Positions 32,563 to 40,721 of a stretch of DNA of 64,000 nucleotides are shown here, piece after piece. The stretch is from a virus, in the IMG/VR virus record IMGVR_UViG_3300025687_000024, positions 1 to 64,000 of that record; one strand, given 5' to 3'. The notes below the pieces were generated by a model. That model saw only the letters and a program-made list of their open reading frames with translations. It was not told where the DNA came from and did not search any database. The stretch's first letter is position 1, and the number at the start of each line of letters is the position of its first letter. The translations under genes were made by a program, and so were the position numbers.

Positions 32563-35537
32563 TGGCGTACGTTCTGGGAGGATCGTTTGGCGGGGTGTTC
32601 GAAGCAGCCTCGCTCTCGGTCATCGAGCAGCAGTACGATCCCGTCTACGGGACGGCCATCGACACCAGCTTCCTCTGGAACCTCTTGGGGAGCTACTACC
32701 GCACGGTCATGGCCGATCACGAGGTGTTCGAGGCCGTGTGGGACGCCATGCTTCGCGTGCAAGCGGCGGACCTGCTGCACCTCTGGGAGGTGGACTACTC
32801 CAAGAGCCTGCGAGACGTTCCGGTCTACTCGCAGCGGATGTGGCTGAAGTACGAGTTCATGCAGGACGTGGCGTTCACGGAGGACCCGGGCTTCCTCGAA
32901 GCGGGGACGCCGGACATGTTCGCCTACGGGAGCAGTGAGCTCGCAAGCGTCTGGACGAACCGTGCGGCGTTGTCCGATGGAGCTTGGCTGGAGCTGCGGG
33001 GAGAAGTCACCGAGGCGGCCTCGCTGGCGTGGACTGCGCGCATGCGGTTCGACGCGGTGGAGCGGCACGGGACGGCGCTGTGCGGCTACGGCAGCTCGAC
33101 GGCGACGGGCATGGCAGGGATGATCCTGGCGGGCGTCGTCGGGGACTCGTCCAGCGAGGATGCCCCGTACCCGGTCCTCGTGCACCTGGATCCCGCCGGC
33201 GGGTTGACCTACCGGAAGGCCGCTGCCGTGCTGTCGACCGAGGTCGAGTACGACTTCGTGGTCGCCTACCGGGCAGCCGATGGCGCCCTGACCCTCGAAG
33301 TGCTCGAGGTAGAGGCGGTGAAGGTCTCCGGGGTGAGCGGGTACACCGGGGACGAGAACGAGATCTACTCGTCGGAGTTCGCCGATGACACGGCCGAGTT
33401 CGTGTCGGAGGGGGTCGTGCCCGGGGACTACCTGGTCTACGCCGGTACGAGCTACGAGATCCTGACGGTGACGGAGACCACCCTGACCGTCACCACCGGC
33501 CTGCTCCCCGCCAGCGCTACTGGACTGAGCTACGAAGTGCGCGGAGCGCACCAGGTGGCGGCGTTGGCCATGACGCTACCGGCAGTGGCGGCTGACCCGG
33601 GGTTCACCGTGGACAGGTTCGGTACGTGCGCGTTCGACTTGAGGCACCGCGCGGCGGGCTTCATAGGGACCGTGGCTGTGGCGAATCGCCGGCGAGTGCG
33701 CGGCGCCGTGACTGGACTGAGCTACTTCGACCCGGTCGACGCCAACACGGTTGTCTCCGTGCCGTTGCTGCAGGACAAGGTGGGCGCCCCGACGGCGATG
33801 CTCTACGAGGGCACGGACTTCACCATCCAGGACTCGGTGTTCCTCTTCCAGGAGCCGCCCACGGCCGCCTGGTGGGCGCCGTACGCTCGCTACGACGAGG
33901 CCTTCATCGAGAACAACTTCGGCGTCGCCGTCGGCTTGTCGGAGGCGTCGTCCGAGGACTACCTGGCCAAGGTGCGCGGCCTCTTCTACGCCTACTACAA
34001 GGGCCCCACCCCCGCGGCGCTTCGGACAGGAGTGCAGATCATGCTCGGGCTCCCCATTGCGGCGAGCGCGGGCGCAGTCGAGGCGGTCAACCCGAGCTAC
34101 TCGGGGCAGTACGGGCAGATCGTGATCGGCGGGAAGGGGTACCTGTACCCGCTGGCTGTGGGGACCGACCTCGTAGTCGGGGACGAGGTGGATGCCTACC
34201 AGCCGCTCTCCCTTGGCGTGGAGATCCGGGACTGGCTGAGTCACCCCGAGTGGTTCCTTCCCCTGGGGCTCTCGGAGATCGAGAAGTACCACACCTTCTG
34301 TGTGCTGGTGAACCTCGATGCGTTCAACACCGCCGACCTCACGCAGGCCGCCAGCTTCGTCGAGCGGCTCCGGCCTACGTGGAAGTCTGCCCTCTTCGTG
34401 GGCTACAAGGAGGTCGCGGACACCATCGATATCGACGACAGCATGACGGTGGCCATCGCGTACACCTTGGTGGACACGCTGTGCTCCGGTCCCCTGGTGG
34501 CCTACGACGACGCTGAGTGGGAAGGCGACGAGGCCGACTGGAGGTTCGACCAGGGGGAGGTTGACTGGGAGGCCACGAGTGCGGCCATGCGGGGGAGTGC
34601 CGTGCACCGTACCAAGGTGCTGACGCTCGGACTGTACGGCCCTGCTGGGCAGCGTGAGCGCCTCTCGGGAGTGCTCACGCTCACGGATGCCAGCGCGGTG
34701 GTTCTGGGCACGGGTACGGCCTTCCTCTCCGAGATCGGAGGCCCCGGCGCTGTGACGGACACCTACCTGCTGTTCGAGGACCCGGTGACCGGCGAGCTCG
34801 CTACCTGGTGCCGCGTGCTCGCCGTGCTCGACGATGAGACCCTCACGCTCACCGCGGCCTTCTCGGGAGACACCGGGGACTACCTGGCCGCTCTCGGGGA
34901 TCCTGACTACCGCAAGGTCTACTTCGACCAGTACCACGAGCTGCATCCGGAGGAGCGCCTCACGGTGGTGCTGGGAACTTCCCCCGGCATCGCGGAGACC
35001 ATGCTGACCGGGAGAGCCAGCTGCGGCGTCGGGGAGACCTGGCTCCACGGAGAGCTGTCGGACTGGCTGGCAGAGATCGGCAGTGGAGCCGTGGTGGACA
35101 AGTACGTCGTCTTCCCGGACGGGGAGTGGGTGCGCGTGTCCTTCGTGGACGACCCCGAGTCCGCTACGCTGGCCTCCCCCGCGCCCGCGACGCACACCGA
35201 GGTGCTCATCTTCTTGGCAGACGATGTGCTCGCCGGGACGCTGGACTTCCTCGCCGGCAGCGCCACGGTGGCGACGACGGACAACCTCGTAGGCGTCGTG
35301 GCCCCTGGTGACTGCGTGCAAGCGGTCCCCGGGAGCGGGCCGGTGGTCGAGGTGCAGAGCGTCGCGGCCGGAAGCCTCACGCTGGTGGACGACTACCCGG
35401 GCGCCGACGCTCTCGGGACCAAGGCCATCAACCGGGGCGCGTGGTCCGACGTCGTGACGGGGCTCGGGGACCTCACAGGGTGGTACGGGACGGCTGGAGG
35501 GACTGCCACCTACCAGGTGCCCGAGGAGTCCCCATGA
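32562..35537 (+). CDS. Large baseplate wedge/fibre-connector protein
   Basis: A 991-residue protein. The first 110 residues are helical with aromatic residues (SFLWNLLGSYYRTVMADHEV ... LHLWEVDYSKSLRDV). A GD-type module lies at about residues 275-325 (FADDTAEFVSEGVVPGDYLV). The middle (430-640) has tyrosine-rich segments and a helical unit with LGLPIAASAGAVEAVNPSYSG. The C-terminal 300 residues are Asp/Gly/Leu rich with several strand repeats. The style is that of large T4-like or jumbo-phage wedge proteins. The stop overlaps the next ATG (ATGA). No catalytic site is seen. Structural role inferred from size and context. Confidence 0.6.
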   Translation: MAYVLGGSFGGVFEAASLSVIEQQYDPVYGTAIDTSFLWNLLGSYYRTVMADHEVFEAVWDAMLRVQAADLLHLWEVDYSKSLRDVPVYSQRMWLKYEFMQDVAFTEDPGFLEAGTPDMFAYGSSELASVWTNRAALSDGAWLELRGEVTEAASLAWTARMRFDAVERHGTALCGYGSSTATGMAGMILAGVVGDSSSEDAPYPVLVHLDPAGGLTYRKAAAVLSTEVEYDFVVAYRAADGALTLEVLEVEAVKVSGVSGYTGDENEIYSSEFADDTAEFVSEGVVPGDYLVYAGTSYEILTVTETTLTVTTGLLPASATGLSYEVRGAHQVAALAMTLPAVAADPGFTVDRFGTCAFDLRHRAAGFIGTVAVANRRRVRGAVTGLSYFDPVDANTVVSVPLLQDKVGAPTAMLYEGTDFTIQDSVFLFQEPPTAAWWAPYARYDEAFIENNFGVAVGLSEASSEDYLAKVRGLFYAYYKGPTPAALRTGVQIMLGLPIAASAGAVEAVNPSYSGQYGQIVIGGKGYLYPLAVGTDLVVGDEVDAYQPLSLGVEIRDWLSHPEWFLPLGLSEIEKYHTFCVLVNLDAFNTADLTQAASFVERLRPTWKSALFVGYKEVADTIDIDDSMTVAIAYTLVDTLCSGPLVAYDDAEWEGDEADWRFDQGEVDWEATSAAMRGSAVHRTKVLTLGLYGPAGQRERLSGVLTLTDASAVVLGTGTAFLSEIGGPGAVTDTYLLFEDPVTGELATWCRVLAVLDDETLTLTAAFSGDTGDYLAALGDPDYRKVYFDQYHELHPEERLTVVLGTSPGIAETMLTGRASCGVGETWLHGELSDWLAEIGSGAVVDKYVVFPDGEWVRVSFVDDPESATLASPAPATHTEVLIFLADDVLAGTLDFLAGSATVATTDNLVGVVAPGDCVQAVPGSGPVVEVQSVAAGSLTLVDDYPGADALGTKAINRGAWSDVVTGLGDLTGWYGTAGGTATYQVPEESP

Positions 35538-35692
35538 GCTTCCTGAAGCCCCTGGTCGACCGCCTCCGACCGCGGGACACCGTGCAGGTGTTGTTGAAGA
35601 AGGACGGGAAGCCTGTCGCCGCGGCGTACGCGGATGATAAGGTGAAGCACGCAACGACCCCGGAGAAGCCTGATGTTCGCCCTCATCGTTAA
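35534..35692 (+). CDS. Very small basic protein
   Basis: A 52-residue protein at ATG 35534, overlapping the previous stop (ATGA). It is Lys/Arg-rich with a short strand (TVQVLLKKDGKPVAAAYADD). Its 3' end overlaps the next gene's start by 20 bases. The start of the next protein contains a similar phrase, so they may be related or one may regulate the other. Codon use is consistent with coding. Function unknown. Confidence 0.5.
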   Translation: MSFLKPLVDRLRPRDTVQVLLKKDGKPVAAAYADDKVKHATTPEKPDVRPHR

Positions 35693-36254
35693 GGCCAGGT
35701 TCTGGCTGCGGTCTCTGGTCAAGGCTGGCCAGGCGTTCGTGGATACGCTGAAGCCCAGCGGTCACGTTGAGGTCGTTCTGCGGTACGCAGACGGCCCGTT
35801 GGCGGGGCAGGTGGCCCGCGTGCTGCGCGGACGCAACGTGGTGACGGGGTTCGTGTCCTTCCCGGCGACGCCCCCCTACTCGGGGAGGGACATCGTCCGG
35901 CGCCTCATCGTTCCCGCGGCCCAGGCCGGGAGTCTGAGCACCAACGATGACGTCACGGTGCAGTACTGTGAGCTGGGCGACGGCACCGCCGCCGAGACCG
36001 CAGCGGACACCGACCTGCAGTCCGCCATCTCACCGAGTACCCTGAAGGCACTGGCCGAGGTGGAGTACGACACCGCCAACCCCTACGTCACCTTCATCTT
36101 CAACTACGACGAGAGCGAGGCCAACACGGAGATCTCCGAGATGTGCTTGCGCTCTGGTTCGACACCTGCCGACTTCTGGGCGCGGAAGACCATCACGCCG
36201 TTCACGAAGACCTCGGAGTTCACGATGCAGGTGCGCTGGCAGATCCGGGTGTAG
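35673..36254 (+). CDS. Beta-rich tail/fibre protein
   Basis: A 193-residue protein starting ATG 35673. N-terminal 30 residues are hydrophobic and basic (FALIVKARFWLRSLVKAGQ) and could be an amphipathic or membrane-associated helix. The remainder is beta-rich with Tyr/Thr (PYVTFIFNYDESEANTEISE ... FTMQVRWQIRV). Located between a wedge protein and fibre genes. A small adaptor or assembly protein is plausible. No catalytic motif. Confidence 0.55.
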   Translation: MFALIVKARFWLRSLVKAGQAFVDTLKPSGHVEVVLRYADGPLAGQVARVLRGRNVVTGFVSFPATPPYSGRDIVRRLIVPAAQAGSLSTNDDVTVQYCELGDGTAAETAADTDLQSAISPSTLKALAEVEYDTANPYVTFIFNYDESEANTEISEMCLRSGSTPADFWARKTITPFTKTSEFTMQVRWQIRV

Positions 36255-36257
36255 CGC

Positions 36258-38768
36258 ATGAGCATCTCCGACAAGCTCAGTACCCATGCCGAGATGACGG
36301 CGGACCTCGAGTTCGTCCAGTACCTCGAGCAGCTCGTCTCGGGCTCCGAGGCATCCGGCACGGGCGTCAACAGGTCGCTGGAGCGCCTGGCCTACGGGCT
36401 CGACGCGCTGCTGGATACGGTCCAGGGGACCAAGGGGCTGTTCATCACGGGCGGGGGTGTCATCGCCTGGAGCCATGCCACCAACCAGCTGACGTGGTCG
36501 GCCCACATCTACTTCTACTTCCCCCACGAGCTCGGCGGCGCCGCCTGGAATCGCCTCCCCGTGGGGTCGAGTCCTCTCACCATCGACGCTTCCGGGAAGG
36601 TGGCCTACGTCGTCTTTGACCGTACGACGGACGCCAACGTGGCATCCGTGGGCGTGGCGAACAGCATGGCGGCGTTCATGGCCACGCTCTCGGGGGACAA
36701 GGACCGCCTGGACTACCACCCTGTGGCCTACCGGGACGGCGACGACCTCATCCTGTGGGACGGCCGTAGGGTGCGCTCGGGCTACTCCCTCTCGGTCAAC
36801 GGCTTCCGGGACACCCAGTATGCGCAGCAGACCGAGGTCACGGCCATGCGCGCCCGGGAACGGGATGACCTCAAGCTGAGGCTGCACGGCGGAGGTACGG
36901 TCTCCTGGGACGAGGGTACTGGGGAGCTCGCTTGGGACGGCCAGCTGCACATCGCCTTCCCCCACAAGAGCGGGGACAACTACATCCCGGCCGGGAGCGT
37001 GACCCTGACTGCGGGTGACGTGGCCTACGTGACTCTGAACAGGGCGCCCGGGGGAGGGAGCATCGATCTCGGAGCCCCTACGGTCGTCGCAGACGGGTCT
37101 GTCCCCGACGGGGACGGGCAGGAGGATGTCTTCGTCATCGCCCTGCGCGACGCGACAGACGGCCGCGTGTACCTGGCGGACGGGACGGCCCTGTCCGACG
37201 GCGAAGCGGTGCTGCTCGGCGGCGTGCGTTCCGGGCTCCAGTGGGCCTACTTCTCTGCGGGGGATGACGCTCAGGTCACGGACCTGACCGAGGGAGGGGC
37301 CTACAGCAACCGGGCCTATCGGGTTGGCTCCAAGGAGCTGATGGTCTACAGGAACGGTGCGAAGGCTCGCGGGGCGCTGAACTGCTACTGGGCAGGCGGG
37401 GTCTACCCCTTCACGGGGGCGCTGGTGGGGACGTACACCGACGAGGACCACTACGTCGAGTACGACGACGGAGACGGCACGGGGTCCAAGATCATCTGGA
37501 TCGCTGACCTGCAGGCCGTGGCAGAGCCCATCTACCACGCCCCGGGCGCTCGCCTTCCTGCTACGCGCGCGCTCTTCACGTGGCCCAGCACGGACGACTG
37601 GCTGGAGGTCTTCGTCGGGCTGCACGGTGAAGGGCCCAGCCCGGTCGAGTCCATCGGCTTGGAGCCCGAGCCGGGTGACGGTCCCTTGGAGGGTGCCGTC
37701 AAGCTGAAGGAAGGCACCAACATCACGATGACCTACGAGTTGGCGACGAACTCGATCATCATCTCCGCGTCGGTCACCGCTGGCGTGAACAGCCTCTCCG
37801 TGGATGGCGGAGACCAGCGCACGGGCAACATCGATATCGTCAGCGGGCCGGGGATCGAGGTCGTCGACGGCGAGACCACGTTCACCATCAACAACCTCAT
37901 CACGTCCCTGGCGGACCTGACCGGGGTCGATGCAGACCTCGAGGATGCCATCCTCGATGCCGGGGACTCTCCCCTGGGTACCTTCCCGCCCAGCGCGGAC
38001 AACCCCCTGGTGACCTACGAGGGCCTGCTCGCGTCGCTGGGCGTGAGCTCGACGACGTCCCCTGTGTGGGGCTTCGACGTGATCCTGTTCACGGCGGATG
38101 CAGTCCACCTCGGGATCGGTGCGGTTCACCTCGACGGAACGGTCTACCAGGCAACCGCCGCCCTCTCGGTCGAAGTCTCCGACGTCGTGGCCGGCGAAGC
38201 TGTGTTGACCGACGACTGGAACTTCATCTACGTGGGCTACGACGAGGGCGCCGGCGCGCTGGCGGGCTTCGTCTCGCCGACGGCCCCAGGCCTCGGAGGG
38301 CTGCACCCATCGCCGCCCGGGGACTACGCTCTGCGGTGCCTCACCAGCGTCTACGTGACCTCGGGCAGTGAGTTCAAGCGGGGGGTGAAGCAGGGCGGCT
38401 GGGTCACGCTCGAAGACCCGGTCAGCACCGGGACGTCCGTGGACATCGCCGGCGGGAGTGCGCTGAACGACATCGGCGCGGCGCTCCCCGACGGCGGGAG
38501 TCACGTGCCCGCTGTTGCGCTGCGCATCTCCCTCCTGCTGTACAGCTCGGGGAGCCTTCGGCTCGGCTACGACGGCTCGGAGGGGACGGACTACACCTAC
38601 GTCTACCAGGGCGGGGATGCTGGGGAGTACGTCACCTACGACATCAAGACCACCATCGGAGCTGAGCGGAAGGTGCGGACGATCCTCAACGCTCAGGTCA
38701 GTGCCCAGCTCGGCTACTGGCTCGTCGGGTATGCCGAGAGCTTCCACGCGTTCGGGGACTGGAGGTAG
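36258..38768 (+). CDS. Fibre protein with repeated GGG-W domain
   Basis: An 836-residue protein. Two units near the N-terminal half share the pattern L-x-L-x-GGG-x-V-x-W-x-x-x-T-x-x-L-x-W: KGLFITGGGVIAWSHATNQL at about residue 58, and LKLRLHGGGTVSWDEGTGEL at about 206. A third copy opens the next protein. The central region has YWAGGVYPFTGALVGTYTDE and KEGTNITMTYELATNSIIIS, a helical-hinge/strand style common in fibre shafts. The C-terminal part is Gly/Asp/Ser rich. No enzyme motif. It probably forms a tail or neck fibre; its host specificity cannot be told. Confidence 0.65.
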   Translation: MSISDKLSTHAEMTADLEFVQYLEQLVSGSEASGTGVNRSLERLAYGLDALLDTVQGTKGLFITGGGVIAWSHATNQLTWSAHIYFYFPHELGGAAWNRLPVGSSPLTIDASGKVAYVVFDRTTDANVASVGVANSMAAFMATLSGDKDRLDYHPVAYRDGDDLILWDGRRVRSGYSLSVNGFRDTQYAQQTEVTAMRARERDDLKLRLHGGGTVSWDEGTGELAWDGQLHIAFPHKSGDNYIPAGSVTLTAGDVAYVTLNRAPGGGSIDLGAPTVVADGSVPDGDGQEDVFVIALRDATDGRVYLADGTALSDGEAVLLGGVRSGLQWAYFSAGDDAQVTDLTEGGAYSNRAYRVGSKELMVYRNGAKARGALNCYWAGGVYPFTGALVGTYTDEDHYVEYDDGDGTGSKIIWIADLQAVAEPIYHAPGARLPATRALFTWPSTDDWLEVFVGLHGEGPSPVESIGLEPEPGDGPLEGAVKLKEGTNITMTYELATNSIIISASVTAGVNSLSVDGGDQRTGNIDIVSGPGIEVVDGETTFTINNLITSLADLTGVDADLEDAILDAGDSPLGTFPPSADNPLVTYEGLLASLGVSSTTSPVWGFDVILFTADAVHLGIGAVHLDGTVYQATAALSVEVSDVVAGEAVLTDDWNFIYVGYDEGAGALAGFVSPTAPGLGGLHPSPPGDYALRCLTSVYVTSGSEFKRGVKQGGWVTLEDPVSTGTSVDIAGGSALNDIGAALPDGGSHVPAVALRISLLLYSSGSLRLGYDGSEGTDYTYVYQGGDAGEYVTYDIKTTIGAERKVRTILNAQVSAQLGYWLVGYAESFHAFGDWR

Positions 38769-38770
38769 AC

Positions 38771-40294
38771 ATGACCGGTGGTGGACTGAAGCGCGAGCAG
38801 ACCGCATCGGCGGAGAGCACGCAGAACACGCGGCAGGACAGGAACCTCTTCATCACCGATGGCGGGGTGTTCACCTGGGACGCCTCGACGGGCATCGTGG
38901 AGTGGGACGCGCCCATCAAGGTGCGCGTAGGCACCTTGGGGGAGCACACCATCCCGGCGGGGAGCCAGCCGGGCCTGGCTTCGGACGGCTTCGCTGCGGT
39001 CATCCAGCTCGACCGGGAGGCCGAGGATCCCACGCTCAGCGTGGTGCTCCGGGAGATGGACAACACCACCATGCTCCAGTCGGACACGGGGCTCGTGCTC
39101 TGCGTGCGCGCGGCTGACGGGCGGCTGCACTTCCGGGACGGCACGGTGTTCAACTCAGGAGACCAGCGGCGCCTCGGAACCACGCAGCCGTCGGACGTCG
39201 AGCGCACCGACTTCGAGTCGGACGGGCGCGCCTGGCCGGCTACCTACTACGCTCTCGGGGACACGGTGATCGCTGGCAGTGACGGCGTCATCTCGGCTGA
39301 CGGCAACACCTTCAGCAGCGCCACGGGTGGCTTCCTGGCCGCTGTGGCCGAGGGCGACTACGTCGCTCTGCGCGCGTACCAGGAGCACGTCGAGGTCATC
39401 TCCGTCGACGACGACAACACCCTCACCATCGACGGCTCCGCGAACGGGCCCTCGACCGGGGAGCCCTTCCGGGTGATTCGGGCGCCTGTCGTCTACTTGA
39501 CCGGGGCCGAGCAGCTGCGCGTGGAGGTCGGTGGACTGGGCCAGGTCGCCGGGACTCACTACAACGAGGTCGGACCTCTCGGGACCCTTTCTTCGTGGAT
39601 CCGGTTCGCGAACGGGGAGGAGCCCGGTGCGGGCGAGAGCATCACGGCCTACAACCTGGCAGGCGCACAGGGGCCTGCCGGGCCCGCCCAGTACCAGGAC
39701 CTCCAAGAGGTCTACGACCATGGTAGCTCCAAGAAGGTCGATACGACGGCGGACGACGAGCCTGTCGTGCTGACGGGTTCGGGAGCGAACCCTGTGATCG
39801 AGGTCGGAACCGAGGGCGGAGTCGAGGACCTCATCAAGCTCTGCGCTGATGGCACCATCGAGTGCGCGGGGTTGCGCATCCCAGACGGTACGGGATCCTA
39901 CTGGGTCTTCGGCATCGGCGGGGCCGCTTCGCTGAGCGTGGCGAACGACGGCGACGCGGACAGCCAGGCCCGCTTCCACAAGACGGGAGGCCTCGGCTGG
40001 GGAGCAGGAGACGAGCTCCGCTGGGCCGAGTTCGCGGGGTCCATGAACGCCGGCGGCGCTACGATCATCGCAACGGGCTTGGCGGGCATCAAGGGGTGCC
40101 TGCTGCTCCTCGAGGACACGGTCACCGGGTTCCACTACGCGGTGGAGATGCAGCTCGCCGACAACGCCAACCGGCGGAGCGTCGTCTCCTGGGACCCTGC
40201 GGGCAATCTCCAGATCTCGGGGGACTGGCTGGTGACCGCTCCGGTAGGGGTCAACCTGCAGGGCGGAGACTACACCCTCATCGTCTTCTACTGA
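38771..40294 (+). CDS. Fibre protein, paralogous to the preceding fibre
   Basis: A 507-residue protein starting ATG 38771. It opens with the same domain as the previous gene (RNLFITDGGVFTWDASTGIV, then EWDAPIKVRVGTLGEHTIPA). A GD-type module lies in the middle (TGGFLAAVAEGDYVALRAYQ). A collagen-like short phrase (AGAQGPAGPAQ) at about residue 295 connects to a C-terminal beta domain. This organisation is typical of short tail fibres. It may be the receptor-binding partner of the larger fibre. No catalytic motif is seen. Confidence 0.65.
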   Translation: MTGGGLKREQTASAESTQNTRQDRNLFITDGGVFTWDASTGIVEWDAPIKVRVGTLGEHTIPAGSQPGLASDGFAAVIQLDREAEDPTLSVVLREMDNTTMLQSDTGLVLCVRAADGRLHFRDGTVFNSGDQRRLGTTQPSDVERTDFESDGRAWPATYYALGDTVIAGSDGVISADGNTFSSATGGFLAAVAEGDYVALRAYQEHVEVISVDDDNTLTIDGSANGPSTGEPFRVIRAPVVYLTGAEQLRVEVGGLGQVAGTHYNEVGPLGTLSSWIRFANGEEPGAGESITAYNLAGAQGPAGPAQYQDLQEVYDHGSSKKVDTTADDEPVVLTGSGANPVIEVGTEGGVEDLIKLCADGTIECAGLRIPDGTGSYWVFGIGGAASLSVANDGDADSQARFHKTGGLGWGAGDELRWAEFAGSMNAGGATIIATGLAGIKGCLLLLEDTVTGFHYAVEMQLADNANRRSVVSWDPAGNLQISGDWLVTAPVGVNLQGGDYTLIVFY

Positions 40295-40301
40295 GGTCGC
40301 G

Positions 40302-40637
40302 ATGTTCTACTACGTGGTGAACGTGAAGAGTGAGCAGGTGCTGCTGCGAGGGTCGCGCCCGATCACTCCCCGGCAGGGCGAAGCAGTCATCGGAAGTGCG
40401 CTGAAGCTCAAGCCGCGAGAGGCGGCGGTGGTGGATGGCGTGATCGTCCGCAAGCCCCCCAGTGAGGTGGCGCAGGAGCGCAGGCAGCATGCCGAGGCCG
40501 CAGACGTGGTCGAGATGCAGACGATGCGGGACCTCTCCGAGTTCGAGCAGCTGTACGCCGCTCAGTCGGAGGACATGAAGCGGCTCATCTGCTTGGCCCT
40601 GATGCTCCCCCGGGACCTCGTACTGGGCCGCATGTAG
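40302..40637 (+). CDS. Small protein at operon end, unknown
   Basis: A 111-residue protein at ATG 40302 after GAGGT. The first 45 residues are strand-rich (FYYVVNVKSEQVLLRGSRPI) and the rest is helical and charged (SEFEQLYAAQSEDMKRLICLALML). It closes the plus operon, followed by strong stem-loops. A chaperone for the fibre or a small virion part are possible. Not recognised. Confidence 0.55.
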   Translation: MFYYVVNVKSEQVLLRGSRPITPRQGEAVIGSALKLKPREAAVVDGVIVRKPPSEVAQERRQHAEAADVVEMQTMRDLSEFEQLYAAQSEDMKRLICLALMLPRDLVLGRM

Positions 40638-40643
40638 GCGAAA

Positions 40644-40693
40644 GGCGACCCTAAGCAGGTGGAGGGGTCGCCCTTTCTCGGGGCGACCCCTCC
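40644..40693. terminator. Overlapping stem-loops between convergent operons
   Basis: GGAGGGGTCGCCC (40661-40673) and GGGCGACCCCTCC (40681-40693) form a 13-bp perfect stem with a 7-base loop. GGCGACCC at 40644-40651 can instead pair with GGGTCGCC (40665-40672), so the two hairpins exclude each other. It lies between the plus operon ending at 40637 and the minus operon ending at 40722, so it can act as a bidirectional terminator. Confidence 0.7.
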
Positions 40694-40721
40694 GGGGTTG
40701 CGGGAGGAGGCAGTACCCGCG

